A stretch of DNA of 64,000 nt from Evernia prunastri (GCA_003184365.1 NKYR01000082.1:62239-126238), one strand, 5' to 3'. Positions 23,125 to 35,325 are shown, counted from the first letter of the stretch. Notes: generated from the letters alone by a model not told the origin. Numbers and translations: made by a program.

Positions 23125-23842
23125 TGTGCTATGGTGGCTGCATTCTCTTCATTGAGCGCGATATGGGCCGCCTACACATCATCAACTATGGGACTGCCAT
23201 CGCCTTCTCAGATGCATCAGCCTCAATGCGCTGCACGTCTAGGGACTAGGGTAGCTGCTGGAACCATGGTCATTGGTTTCCGGCCTATAATCTCGACGGA
23301 TAAAGGATTCTAAGCACCGGAATATAGTTTCTCCGTCACCAATCCCTAGTACCGGAAAATCGATCCTGCAGACAGCGAATGGTGCGAGGTGAGTAAGGCT
23401 GTCAAACGATCACCTTCCTGTTTCACCCTTCAGGAACTGGGAAGACGCCTCGCTGCAAAGGCTCTTCACCAGCTTAAAAGTTGACGACCGCCAGGTACTC
23501 TCTATCTACTGATAAATAGAAGGATGTTCATCTATTGTTAACATTCAGCTCGGGTCCATTTCGCACCTTTGTTTATCGAGGCACTGGCTTACTATCTCTC
23601 CTGGGCATCAGAAATTTTGTCGCATTGACCTAGCGATATTCCCATCCTACGGCCCCTCCTTCAAGTCCAACACGTGCTAAATGTTCTTTGTTACCGGCTA
23701 GAAGGCTCTTCTCATTGAGTAACAGAAACCAAGGATAGCTTACAGCTATCGTCTCTCGCTCATCAACGTGCGCTTGTTAAGATCATATAAACTCTCCCTA
23801 CGACGCCGAGAATTTTGGAGATCTCACTGCACTTAAGCAAAC
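23125..23842. other. Divergent promoter region, USO1 and RAT1
   Basis: About 720 bases separate the two divergent starts. I see no coding segment, repeat or RNA gene. Confidence 0.5.
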
Positions 23843-26800
23843 ATGGGTGTTCCAGCGCTTTTTCGCTGGCTGTCGCAGAAGTACCCCAAGATCATATCGC
23901 AAGTCATCGAAGAGAAACCGGGAGAAGTAGATGGACAGGAGATACCGATTAGTATGGCGGGTCCAAATCCCAACGGAGAGGAGTTTGACAATTTGTACGT
24001 CACCTTTTGGTACCTAAGCGTCCGCGAAGTCAGTGATGCTAAGTAGTGAGCAGATATCTTGACATGAATGGCATCGTCCATCCTTGCTCACACCCAGAAG
24101 ATCGCCCACCGCCGTCTACAGAAGAAGAGATGATGCTGGCGATATTTCAATACACAGATCGAGTGGTTAATATGGTTAGGCCAAGAAAACTGCTTTTGAT
24201 CGCTGTTGGTACGTTCAATACTGTTATGCCCAAGGACGTTGGATATTCCTACCCTCCCAGACTGGCTACCTTATCCGCTGAGATCTTGAAGCCGCCAAGG
24301 GGGGTGCACTCCTTTCACAGTTCACCCGAGTTTGACTACAGGTATGCTAATATGTTCATCCAGACGGCGTTGCTCCTCGTGCGAAGATGAATCAGCAACG
24401 CTCCCGACGTTTCAGATCGGCCCAGGAAGCAGCACGGAAGGACGAAGACAAAGAGGAGTTCCTCAAAATGCTCAAGTCGCAGAATAATGGAGTGGTGCAT
24501 GAGGATGCCACAGCCATGGCACAAAAAAAGACCTGGGACAGTAACGCCATTACTCCAGGAACGCCATTTATGGACATCCTTGCCGCGAGTCTTCGATACT
24601 GGTGTGCATACAAAGTCAACACTGATCCAGCATGGGAAAAGGTCAAGGTCATCATTTCGGACGCAACAGTGCCGGGTGAAGGAGAGCATAAGATTATGGA
24701 ATTCATCCGTTCACAGCGATCTTCACCTGAGCATGACCCTAACACTCGCCATGTAATGTATGGACTTGATGCCGATTTAATCATGCTTGGTCTTGCAACC
24801 CATGAGCCTCATTTCCGCGTCCTTCGCGAGGACGTCTTCTTCCAAGAATCAAAAGCGCGTACTTGCCACATCTGTGGTCAAAAGGGCCACATAGCGGAGG
24901 CCTGCAAAGGTGAAGCTAAACAAAAGGAGGGAGATTTCGGTGAGAAAGACAAAGCGCTCACTGACAAGCCCTTCATCTGGCTTCATGTCTCTATTCTTCG
25001 TGAGTACCTCGAAGCTGAACTGCATGTGCCGCAAGTGCCTTTTCGCTTCGATCTAGAGAGAGCTTTGGATGACTGGGTTTTCATGTGCTTCTTTGTTGGG
25101 AACGACTTTCTTCCTCATCTACCCAGTCTTGATATTAGAGAGAATGGTATTGACACTCTTATCGCAATTTGGCGGGACAACCTCCCACTGATGGGGGGTT
25201 ACGTCACAAAAGATGGGCATGTTGATTTGGAACGCGCTCAATTTATTTTGGATGGACTGGCTAAGCAGGAAGACGCGATCTTTCGGCGTCGGCGACAGAC
25301 AGAAGAGCGACGAGATGCTAATGCCAAGCGACGAAAGCTAGAAGAGCAAAATCGAAGCAACAGTCAAAATAACACTGTACAACGTGGCCGCCGAGGATCT
25401 CCAGATTACAGCAGCCCGTCCAACGGCACCATAGGCCGAGCAAAGGATCCATCGATCGCCCCTGCAGACATGCCATTATTCGTTCCCGGTAAAGGTATTC
25501 TCACCAAGGAAGAGAGAGCCGTAACTCATGATATGGTCGTGAATCGTGGCGCAGTGCACAAAGCCAATGCGGCCAACAAAAGTGCTGCAGCTGCATTGAA
25601 AAGTCAACTAGTAGGCGCTCAGAAAGACTCGTTTTCAGCAGATCAGATCGAGCCACCAGCTATGGATGGCCTAGACGGTAGCGGGCAGAGTGATAAACCG
25701 CAAAGCACAGACGTAACCACACCCGTATCGGCTTCTAGGAAGAGGAAGGCAGAACTCATGGTGGACGGAGACGGAGAGACACCAGGCCGCGATAGCCCTG
25801 ATGCCTCGAACAAAGCGAAGGCAGATCCTGATGAACCGCCACCCGATAATGTTCGTTTGTGGGAGGAAGGCTACGCTGACCGCTACTACAAACAGAAGTT
25901 CAACGTCGATCCGAGGGACATTGCCTTTCGCAACAAAGTTGCGAATTCCTACGTGCAAGGTCTTGCATGGGTACTGCTCTATTACTTCCAGGGGTGTCCA
26001 TCGTGGACCTGGTACTATCCTTACCACTATGCTCCCTTCGCAGCGGACTTTGTCGAGCTTGATAAGATGGATCTGAAGTTCGAGAAAGGCACACCTTTCA
26101 AGCCGTTTGAGCAGCTCATGGGAGTGTTACCCGCAGCGTCGAACCACGCCATACCCGAAGTCTTCAGATCATTAATGAGTGACGAGGATAGCGACATTAT
26201 AGACTTCTATCCAACAGATTTTCCGGTCGATCTGAACGGAAAGAAATTTGCTTGGCAGGGCGTTGCGATATTGCCCTTCATCGACGAAAAGAGGTTACTG
26301 GATGCCATGGCGACAAAGTATCCCCTTCTATCAACAGAAGATGTCGCAAGAAATGCGATGGGCAAGGACGTCCTGATCATGTCCAGTCGGCATCCTCTGT
26401 ATGAAGAGATTGCGACAAATTTTTACTCGAAGCGTCAGGGCTCACCAAAGTACAAGCTTAATCCTCGCATAAGCGAAGGACTGGCCGGCAAAGTTGAGAA
26501 GAATAATGATTATATACCACAAAGTTCTCTTACTTCCCCACTCGCGGAGGGGGTTATGCCCAACCTGGACGAGGATAACAGCATCAGGTACGTCTACTCC
26601 TATGAGTCAAGAGACGCCGATTAACATATGAAACAGTGTCCATTACGAGATGCCTCATTCAATACATATCCATAAATCGATGTTACTTCGAGGCGTCAAA
26701 CTTGGACAGCCTGCTCTTGATCGCGCCGACATCGAGGCTACAAAGGGACGCGCCAATTCCTCTGGCCGCTCTCATGGAGGTGCACCACTGGGAGGCGGTC

Positions 26801-27141
26801 GAGGTAATGGCCGTGGTCGAGGTGGTCAGATCAATTACTCAAATGATAGGCCTAACCCCTTCGCTCAGCATCTCACTCCCGGCTTTGCCCCTCCGCCTAA
26901 TGGGTTCGGACGAGGTGCCCCACCTCCGGGCCAATTCAACGGCTATCCTCCTCCGTCTCCGCAAGCATACTTCCATGGACCGCTTCCTCCTCAAAGTGGG
27001 TACTATGGCGGACCACCTCCAGCAGCTCAAGGTCGATACAATGGACCGCCGCCGCCACCACAACCTGGTTACTACACTGGAGCTCCGCCTGCGTCGTATG
27101 GTAACGGTAGTCAACATCCCAATAACCACTATGGTAGATAG
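23843..27141 (+). CDS. RAT1: 5'-3' exoribonuclease Rat1 (XRN2)
   Basis: Four exons, 23843-23994, 24054-24208, 24364-26587 and 26637-27141 (1011 aa). Introns are 59, 155 and 49 bases. Rat1 is the nuclear 5'-3' exonuclease that processes rRNA and snoRNA and releases RNA polymerase II in torpedo termination. The XRN N-terminal domain starts MGVPALFRWLSQKYPKII and continues NLYLDMNGIVHPC, VDGVAPRAKMNQQRSRRF and YGLDADLIMLGL, carrying the catalytic acidic residues. A CCHC zinc knuckle, CHICGQKGHIAEAC, sits near residue 265, as in other mould Rat1 proteins. A long charged linker follows, then the second conserved region with QGLAWVLLYYFQGCPSW. The C-terminal exon is Gly/Pro/Tyr-rich low complexity ending HYGR. 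Confidence 0.96.
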
Positions 27142-27650
27142 GTATGATGACCAGCGCGGTAGCATTGGAGGGTCGCTAGGGACCGTAAATAGTGTAACAT
27201 ATATAGTGATTACTCTCGCATATGCTCAGAGCTTCATTGGCGCGATGCTTAAGTTGTACGATGCCGTCGTACGAAGCTAGGTCCAGGTTGAATTATAGAA
27301 CAAGTATAGGGTACAAAGTTTTACGGCCACGATAGGCCAATAAAGGCGCTAAAAATGTAATATCCCGTACGTTAGTGTTGCTGCAGAATTACGTACTCGT
27401 AGAAGCCATCGATAGCACCTGGCATTTCTTTTTTAAGTCAGCAACATTATTTATCATCGCACACGGGGTCATAAAAAACGATTATTCGCTTCGAGAAGGC
27501 GAACGCTGATAGTCATTCAATACGGAGGCGTTCGATGTCCTTCATCTCCATCTCCGGAATAGCGATTTGCATCCTCCAGCGATGCGATCTGGTCTATCAT
27601 GAAGAGACGAAGCTTCGATAGTCCAGAAGCGTCTACATTCACTCGCTTCC
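27142..27650. other. Intergenic region, RAT1 to RAV1
   Basis: This holds the RAT1 3' flank and RAV1 promoter. I see no further gene or repeat. Confidence 0.5.
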
Positions 27651-30600
27651 ATGCGAACAATACTACCTGGCAAGCCTCAGGCCAAGCTTCAAGCTGTTTG
27701 TACCGTGTTATGGGAAGGCCGACGGCTGGTGGTATGAGAGAATGTTCACGTCCACGAACAGATCCACATTGCTAACGACCGTATTCCTTTAAGGCCTATA
27801 TATCGGGAAACGCCTTGGTGATCCTTAGCAGTCCTCACAGTCTTATTCAAACGATATACGATGACCAGCTCCCCGCCCTGGAAGCGGTAGTGATCGATGA
27901 AGCCACTGGAAAGATAGCTATATGTAGCTCAGAGAGGGTCCACATCTTCAAGCCATATGGAGAGAAAGAGGACGCTTTGAAGGTAAAACCAGAGATGTAC
28001 CGTCCACCGGCCTCAATCGAGGGTCTGACAACCTTCTAGTGGTCGTTCCAGTCCTCTTTACACTTTCCGAGCCACGACAACGAGACATTGACACTTTCAT
28101 GGGGGTCGGAGGAAGAGTTGTTAATTGGGTCCTCTTCTCTGAGGCTTTACCAGACAGCGGAAGATGGGGTTCTGATTTGGAATCGCAGTGTCCCGAAGCC
28201 AGTCAAGTTTGCAAAATTCTCCTATGACGCTAATCTCATTGCCTCAACCGGTCATCACGATCGGCTTGTCAAAATATGGCGAAGGCAGTCTTTCGGTTCA
28301 GATGACACACGTTTTGACTTCACTTACCTTCCTCACCCTACAACAGTGACAAATATCCACTGGCGCAGGCCTCATGATCGCCAACAAATACTTGATCATG
28401 TCCTTTTCTCAGTATGTGCCGACAGTAAGATCAGGGTATGGGCGGCTACAGATCCACATGGGCTACAGACTCTGCAATTGTGGGCAGAGATAGATATGCG
28501 AGAGGCCATACAGCCCCGACAGATCGTGACTTCTCACCAATCCAGCGAACGTTATGCATTCATCATTGATAGCGAAGACTTCAGGCTCGCAGCTGAACTA
28601 GCGGTACAGGTAGCATCTAGCGACGGTCACCGGGAACACCACGCTTTGGAACACTTGCTCGAAGTTACTAAGACAAACCCCGAAATATGCGTTGTTGTTG
28701 ACCGACGCGGTAACATGTCCGCTTGGGGATTAGAGAACGTGGGCTGTAAGACTCGGCAAAGCACCGACAAGTTCAACATTACTCACGTCGAGAACGTCAA
28801 TTTTTCCTTCTTACGGGACGTGGTCCCCGAGCAAGACAATGTTCAATTTCTTACTTTTTGTAGCCAACAGATCGACTCACCCTTCACAATCCTTGTGCAT
28901 CATTTTGATGGAAGAATTATTTGGTATGAAAGCAAGCTCGAAGAGCTCTTTGATCCTTCTCCTCGTCAGCAGCGGCTACAAAAAAGGGCGTTGTGGACAG
29001 GTCATGAGGGGTCGGTCAAGAAGATTGTACGCAGTGGCAGTGGTAAAGCTCTTATATCTCGCACCAATGATAATGAAGGTTTGATTTGGAAGCAAGGAAA
29101 TGATGAATCAGGCATGGCTCTCACTCGAACAAGCTCACTCAGCTGCCCAGAGCATATACATCGATCATGCTTGTTGCAGGAGGGAGACTTCGTGATCAAT
29201 CTGCACCATCGCAGTATATCACTTTGGGACGCAAGGTCTCTTGTCGCTCGGCTGGCGATCTCCTGTACTTTTCATGTCAAAGGAAAGCCATTGTGTCTCA
29301 TACCGCTGCCAAAATCAGACATTAAGTCTCGTACTTACTACGTAGCTACCATTACTTCAATTATGGAAGCAGTCGTTTGGAAGGTCGACCTACCACCCAG
29401 ATCAGAACAGTACCGTGGTGAAAACTTGTTTCCTGCCATGGAATCATTCTGCACCTCCGAATTGGGAATGCAGGATGACCTTTCTTTCGTTTTGCCGGTA
29501 GATCCAGCTGGCTCTACCTCTGCTGCGTCCGACTTTCTAGACACCTTCGCCAAAGACTTAGCCATATCATATACCGAATGTGGTGTGCTGCGTGCTTGGA
29601 CCGCTAAGCTTGATCTCGATAAGCGTTGTGTCAACTGGCTTGTCACGTCAACTACTGAAACTGGGATCAAAAACCCGTCGCTGGCAAGCGGAAGCTCGAT
29701 CAGGAAGATCGCACTTGTCGATAGTGCAAAGACCGGACTGACGATATGGGATCCTTGGAGTGGTCAGCTAGAATTTGATGCTAAATATGAATCATCTGAT
29801 TCAATACAAGATCTTGACTGGTCGTCAACGCCTGACGAGCAATCAATTCTTGCCGTTGGCTTTCCGTACAAAGTCAAGATCTTGGCTCAGATGCATTACG
29901 ACTACCTGAACGCAGGCCCTGCCTGGGTACCCATACGAGAAATTCACATCAAAGAGCTTACATCGCATCCAATTGGAGATAGCACCTGGCTAGGGAGCGG
30001 CAATCTTGTTATTGGAGCCGGAACTCAGCTCTACATTTACGACAAATCTGTGAACACATCAGATGATAAGATCATGGATCTCTCGATACCAGTACACCAG
30101 CACCAATCGCTAAGCATTTTCGACTTGGTCACTTGCCTTAATGGGCCACTCCCACTTTTTCATCCTCAATTTCTTGCCCAATGCATTCTTGCTGGCAAGT
30201 TAGTCCAGGTACAGCAGATTATCATAGGGCTTTCTAAGGCGTTGAAATTCTTTGTTACAGGTGACGACTTGGACAGTTTTGTGAATATGAGACCCAGCGA
30301 CTTTTTCACGGAACAAGAGGTAACGCAATATAGATCCTACGCTTGTCACTAGCTAATAAATACAGGGCCTTTCCATCGCACCAAAAAAGGAGACGCGATC
30401 ATCCTACGCAGATTTTGTTGATGACGATGAGCCAGAGACTGTCACTGAAGATTTAGCTGCCTCGCTCACCGAAAACCTTGCCAAGCTGGCTATCCCACAG
30501 CTCTCGAGCCACGAGCAATTTTATTTGGCTGACATCATTGAGTGCGTTGCCACAGCCGAGAAACACCGACGCTCTATGGACGAGAATGCAATGCGCTATC

Positions 30601-31861
30601 TTCTTTTCTTTCGGCAACATATGATTAGGAAGGGCCAGCCGCCTTCCGCTCAAGTGAGTATTAGCTGGAGAGAGATGATCTGGGCATACCACAGCGGTAG
30701 CCAAGACATACTTGTCGATCTAGTCTCCAGACAGTTTCAAGGTAGAATGCTCTGGGAGCACGCGAGGGAGAGTGGAATGTTCATATGGATGACTGATTTG
30801 ACCGCACTTGTAAGTCCCACCTATGAAGAATGAAACCAGTCTGCGCTAAGCGAAATGTACAGCGAGCCCAGTTCGAGGTCATAGCCCGCAATGAATACAC
30901 AAAGACAGACGAAAAGAACCCGATTGATTGTAGTCTATACTACTTAGCGCTCAAGAAAAAGAGTGTCCTTCTGGGGCTGTGGAGGATGGCGGCCTGGAAC
31001 CGTGAGCAGTCCGGAACCCAAAAGCTACTGCGCAATGACTTCTCGGAAGCTCGATGGAAGACTGCAGCGTTAAAGAATGCTTACGCACTTCTAGGCAAAC
31101 GCCGGTTTGGTACATTTGATCTGGACAATTGTTTGACATTGACTGACCCGCTAGCAGAATATGCTGCGGCTTTTTTCCTCCTCGCAGGCAACCTACAGGA
31201 CGCTATCAACGTGTGCGCCAATCAACTTCATGACCTACAGCTTGCAATTGCCGTTGTACGTGTCTACGATGGCGATGACAGTCTAGTACTTCGTTCATTA
31301 CTAGAAGAGAAGGTCCTGCCACAAGCCGCCTTCGAAGGCAATCGATGGCTCGCGACATGGGCTTTCTGGATGCTCGGCCAGCGCGACATGGCTGTCCGTG
31401 TACTGATCTCGCCTGTCTACAGTCTGGTCGATTCGCCAGAAGCCCCAAACTTGCAGTCCAAGTCCTACCTTTCAAGCGATCCAGCGTTGGTGGTTCTCTA
31501 CAAGCAGCTCCGGGGAAAGACTTTACAAGCACTCAAAGGGGCATCGAAGATTTCCCCACGTGCGGAGTGGGACTTTGTCATTCAGAATGCGCGGCTTTAT
31601 GATCGTATGGGTTGCGATCTCCTTGCGCTGGACTTGGTACGCAATTGGGAATTCCTTCGTCAAACAAAAGAAACGACAATGAATGGGACCCATCCTCCTG
31701 ATCCGCGCAGCATGCTCAGGCGGAGATCTAGTCTTGTGGTGGATGACATGCCTAGCCCAAGGTCACCCACTGAACAGAAGATGAAAGCTATGGGAAAGCC
31801 GGCGCCTACGGTGTTTGAGGAACCGAGCACTAATAGTCTGCTGGACAACTTTGGATTTTGA
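27651..31861 (+). CDS. RAV1: Rav1-like RAVE complex subunit (V-ATPase assembly), WD-repeat protein
   Basis: Five exons, 27651-27731, 27794-27982, 28040-30319, 30366-30809 and 30863-31861. All are phase 0 and give 1330 aa. Introns are 46-62 bases. Rav1 is the scaffold of the RAVE complex, which reassembles V1 and Vo sectors of the vacuolar ATPase. The N-terminal half has WD-type repeats: LSWGSEEELLIGSSSLRLYQ, ASTGHHDRLVKIWRRQ, SVCADSKIRVWAATD and ISLWDARS. The C-terminal half has the Rav1p_C region, including ISWREMIWAYHSGSQDILVD and a helical segment with EYAAAFFLLAGNLQDAINVC. A TAG at 28037-28039 looks like a break, but it is the acceptor of the 57-base intron GTAAAA...TCTAG, with a CTGAC branch site nearby. 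Joining DALK to WSFQSSL restores the frame. Confidence 0.9.
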
Positions 31862-32264
31862 GATATCCTACTAATACCGTCGGATTTTAGAGGGAAGGGG
31901 AAACTGGGACAACCCACCTCGTAGCGCAGGCGCTCTTGGTTGTAAGATTACCTGTACCTTTTATGGCCGCCTCCGTTGGTCTGGTCGCCATGCCGCAAAC
32001 ATAATTGGAAGATAATTGCCGTGAGCGAGCCAATTGGCTAAGGTCATTGATTTGTCGTTTCAGGCATTGCTGAGCGAGGTGTAGAAGGATGTATGCTGCG
32101 GACTGAGACCATATCTTGCTTGCGCATCTCTTTCCTTGAATTACGGATACGGATTCGGCTGCGTATGCTCAGCGGATCCTGTTTTCCGACTTCGACTTGT
32201 TCCATTACCTAACCCTCCATGCCACGATCGATCCTATCAAGCTAGCTTTCACTTCTTCGATCCA
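31862..32264. other. Intergenic region between RAV1 and the small membrane gene at 32.3 kb
   Basis: Convergent 3' ends. I see no gene, repeat or RNA. Confidence 0.45.
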
Positions 32265-32522
32265 TCACTCGTCGCCTTCCCCCGCATCGTTGCACAACAG
32301 CGGTTCTAGAACCCATGCCACCCCTTGCGCACCAAAGATACCCGCGGCTATGAGGAGCGCTGCCAAAATCGTCCACGGAATACCGCTTCCATCAAGGAAG
32401 TCTAGGAAAGCGACGAGTGCGTCATAGTACTAAGGCAAGCGTCAGTGGTAATTGGTGAAAATGCATAATAGGTCATTACGAACGGCAGTAACGCTTGTGG
32501 ATTGGTTGACTGTTGACGACAT
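32265..32522 (-). CDS. Small single-helix membrane protein (67 aa), unknown
   Basis: Proposed exons are 32522-32484 and 32429-32265. The 54-base intron uses donor GTTCGT and acceptor CCTTAG, with CACTGACG as a good branch site. The product opens MSSTVNQSTSVTA (Ser/Thr-rich). Exon 2 encodes YYDALVAFLDFL, then one membrane segment (about residues 30-54, WTILAALLIAAGIFGAQGVAW) whose hydrophobic run ends at LEPLL, then the short acidic tail NDAGEGDE. I do not recognise it. The architecture is shared with the genes at 32870-33210 and 35326-35647 on the same strand: a 9-13 codon first exon, a GTTCGT donor, then a helix and one membrane span. Coding status is inferred from splice signals and composition. 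Confidence 0.5.
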
Positions 32523-32869
32523 GTTTACCGGCTGAAGAGGTTCTTGATGAGGGTTCGGCTTTTGCAGTCCCATGGAATAGATCGTGAACGGGGTTGATGT
32601 TGCTAGGATCAGCGTGCGGATTACGATTGCTGCTGCTGATGTTGTTGGTGTTGTTGGTGTTGCTACTGAAGACGTGCTTGGGGAATGTGGAGGGTCTCGT
32701 TGGAGCTACGGTGGGAAAGAAGAGAGACTAGAAGGAAGATAACTCGAAAAAGAATTTTTAAAAGGGTGTTAAAACTAACTCATTCGCTTAGCACTTTCGA
32801 CACTCGCTGCTTGAACCTAACATCCCCATCGCCAACCCGATGACACGAAGCACCTCCAGGCCATACCCC
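32523..32869. other. Intergenic region with TGTTGT-rich patch
   Basis: This lies between two small minus-strand genes. It contains a short degenerate TGTTGT/GGTGTT repeat at about 32637-32664. No gene is seen. Confidence 0.45.
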
Positions 32870-33210
32870 TCACACCAAGCCGCCTTTCCCTTCTCCTTCT
32901 TCTTCTTCTTCTTCTTCTTCTCCCCCAACGCCATCACCATCCCGCCCCCCGACATCATCCCTCTCCCTAGCGAAATAAATGTGCGACCACACCGGGTACC
33001 GCAGCTCAAGGTAGACCATCCCCGCCGCGAAAAGAACGGAGCACACGCCGGCAATCCACAGGAGCAGCGGAGTGTGGAGCGCCTTCACGAAGTCGTCGTG
33101 GATTTGTCCGTACTGGTTAGGCAGGGTCAGCGGTGTTGAGGGGAGAAAGTTTGGGGGTGGGGGGGGGAGGCACGAACGAAGAGGACGGTGGAATTCGCTG
33201 AGATACACAT
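32870..33210 (-). CDS. Small single-helix membrane protein (91 aa) with poly-Glu tail, unknown
   Basis: Proposed exons are 33210-33178 and 33112-32870. The 65-base intron starts GTTCGT and ends AACCAG, with a CTAAC branch box just before the acceptor. Exon 1 encodes MCISANSTVLF. Exon 2 encodes YGQIHDDFVKALHTPL, then a membrane segment (LLLWIAGVCSVLFAAGMVYLEL), then YPVWSHIYFARERDD and a Gly/Asp region with a run of glutamates made by a (CTT)n microsatellite on the plus strand. The segment LHTPLLLWI resembles LHSPLFWIL in the gene at 35326-35647, so the two may be paralogues. Function is unknown. The intron contains a long C-rich run, which may hinder read mapping. Confidence 0.55.
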
Positions 33211-33453
33211 CGTAGGTTGAGGATAGGTAGTGCGTGTGTGTCTGGGATGCGGAGAGTTGGAGGTGTGTGGTGGGCTGGTTGTGGCTGGCTTGCTGGTACT
33301 AACAGGCTGGGGAGGAGGTTTGTTTATGGGAAGTAGGATATTTGAGGCTAAATTTTTTTTGTTGGTGAATGGTAGCCAAGCTCGAAAGATAACCTCAAAA
33401 TCGCAAGACCGGTTGTCAGATGCATCGATGTGGGGTTGTTTACGCCGCGGCCT

Positions 33454-33533
33454 TTGAACCTCGTGACGGACATAATCTGGTGGGGAGGTTATTTGCAGCG
33501 TCGACGTTGAACCTCGTGACGGACATAATTTGG
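33454..33533. repeat. 27-base direct repeat, two copies 53 bases apart
   Basis: The copies at 33454-33480 and 33507-33533 differ at one base (AATCTGG against AATTTGG) and share TTGAACCTCGTGACGGACAT. They lie just upstream of the 16-base tandem array. Confidence 0.9.
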
Positions 33534-33557
33534 CGGTAGAGAAAATCCAGGAATTCC

Positions 33558-33621
33558 CCGAAACGGCAATTTCCCAAAACGACAGTTACCCAAAGCGGCA
33601 ATCACCCAAAACGGCAGAGAC
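33558..33621. repeat. Four tandem 16-base units
   Basis: The units are CCGAAACGGCAATTTC, CCAAAACGACAGTTAC, CCAAAGCGGCAATCAC and CCAAAACGGCAGAGAC. They are contiguous, equal in length and diverged by 2-5 bases from each other's consensus, so this is an old minisatellite or an array of binding sites. It lies 3' of the frameshifted kinase gene. Confidence 0.9.
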
Positions 33622-33744
33622 TTGATGCCAGAGACTGACACTTTCTTATTATTTGACCCGTTTGGACATTGTTTGGGCATTGACATCTATCGCACGCCGG
33701 CAAGCAAGCTCCCCAGACCTGTCTACAAAAGTTGGTAGCTCTCC

Positions 33745-34878
33745 TCAATTCTCCTGGAAATCTTCCAGACCTCTAGAATGCTTCTCAACGAGTCGTCTCA
33801 TTTCGCTCTTGGCCACTTCCCGGAATTTGTATCCGTGCTCGTTCTTGGGGAATAGCGCCGACACCAGCAGATCATAGCGGAGAGCGCGTTCCTATCATCC
33901 CAGTCGCCCTTTGGTTCTGAAATACCCATGATCTTCTGATACTCCTCTAGGAATGGACGACCCATCCTGTATTTCGGCGCCCTCCAAGTCCCCAAATCCG
34001 CCTCGTTGTGCCCCCAAAAGGCGCATGAATCAAAGATCAGAATCTTGCCGGTGTGAGCATCGGGCTTCAAATTACCGGGCCACAAGTCAGAGTGTAATAG
34101 ACAGGGTCTGATGGAGCGGCCACCTGTCTCCAAGGGTCGCAGTAGTCTTGGTATAACCTTTTCGAACACGGCTTCCTTCAGCACATCCAACTCAGCATCA
34201 CTACCATGCGCAGTCTCTTCAATCTGAAACATGCGCCTCATTGCCTGCGCAAACCACATCTCCCACGAGCTTTGCCACGTGTTTTCATTGGGTATGTTGC
34301 CCAAATGAGTTGGAAAATCGAAGCCATATCGCTCCTCTTGACCCATGCTCTCTCTATGGACCTTTGCAATGAGGGACACAAATTGTCGGTGCTCGGGAAC
34401 TTCCTCCGTCATATCGTGAAACTCACAGAGGTAGAACCATGTCGAAGGATCCGACTTGAAACTCCCCCAGGCGCATGGTTTGGGCACATTATCCGGAAGG
34501 TAGCGGTGGAAAATGAGCTCGGGATGGTAGGTTCCCTCCATCATCCTTCGGGCTAGTTCGCCAGATTGAGACTGTATTTTAGGTCAATTTATATCCTCAA
34601 GTCTGACCGCATCATATCATCTACATACCTTCATGAAATACACTTTGGTAAATTCGTTGCTCACACGAACTTCTATTCGTACGGAAACTACCCATCTACT
34701 CTCTCCGGACGCCGTGACTGAGATGACTTTTGAGCCTAGTGGAAGCTCTGCCTGTCCATTAGCGATGAATGGAGCTCGATATCTATAGACATTTACCAGC
34801 GAGAACATTGTCGTCAATCTGTGCATTCGATCCCAACAGTAGTCCATTCATGGGCTCCTCTGTGGTAATATTCGACAT
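33745..34878 (-). pseudogene. Fructosamine-3-kinase-like kinase gene, frameshifted near its 3' end
   Basis: Exons are 34878-34797, 34747-34629 and 34571 onward. Introns are 49 and 57 bases. Fructosamine/ketosamine kinases phosphorylate sugar adducts on proteins; fungal members are often annotated only as kinase-like. Visible are the N-lobe KVYFMK (candidate ATP-binding lysine), the catalytic loop CLLHSDLWPGN, the metal-binding IFDSCAFWGHNEADLG and WDDRNAL. After NALS the frame carries a non-family tail ending at 33798. The conserved end (RYDLLVSALFPKN, then FREVAKSEMRRLVEKH) continues in another frame to a stop at 33745. A net loss of about 7 bases after the NAL codons would explain this. It could be a recent pseudogene, an assembly error, or a gene with a replaced tail. 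Confidence 0.75.
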
Positions 34879-35325
34879 CGAGCAACGGTCAGTGCCGAAA
34901 ATTGTGACTAAGAGACTATGAAAGCAGGAGAAAAAGAAGGAGATCAATCGAAGGTCGCAAGTCAAATGTCACATACATTCAGTACGTTCGAATCCATGGC
35001 TTTGCAAGTCGAAACCCCAAAATCGTGAGAATCCAGAGTGGTCCAGCAACAAGAGTCCGCAAGAATCATCGGTCAATCGTAAAGTGCCAGCGCCAAGACG
35101 GCCCTGAGGTGAGACAAACGGGGCTGAAACATGAGTGGTGAATCGAAATCATCCTACATATCACAAATCATTTATCGAACGCGTAAAGACGGACGACAGG
35201 CAGGGTTTCTGTCAACTTTTCTTCGAATGCTATTCAATCCTTGCTTGAGCTCTCAGCACGCTAATCCAGCTTCCCTCCATTTTTCTACTCCCCCTTCATC
35301 AAGCCGCACATGCAGTCTCTCCCAA
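34879..35325. other. Intergenic region, kinase-like gene promoter
   Basis: Upstream of the kinase-like gene and downstream of the small gene at 35.3 kb. I see no gene, repeat or RNA. Confidence 0.45.

Larger units (their letters stand above)
33211..33744. other. Intergenic region with two local repeat families
   Basis: It contains a 27-base direct repeat pair (33454-33480 and 33507-33533) and four 16-base tandem units (33558-33621), listed separately. No supported gene. Confidence 0.6.

Noticed and set aside
28037..28039. In-frame TAG inside RAV1, suggesting a broken gene
   Set aside because: The TAG is the acceptor of a 57-base intron (27983-28039) with donor GTAAAA and branch CTGAC. Removing it leaves the frame open and the protein colinear with Rav1.
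30650..30665. GTGAGT in RAV1 exon 4 as a possible donor
   Set aside because: Reading through gives QVSISWREMIWAYHS, which fits the conserved Rav1 region, so no intron is needed.
33489..33686. 65-codon minus-strand frame across the repeat region
   Set aside because: It arises from the tandem repeats, and the repeated peptide has no homologue-like features.
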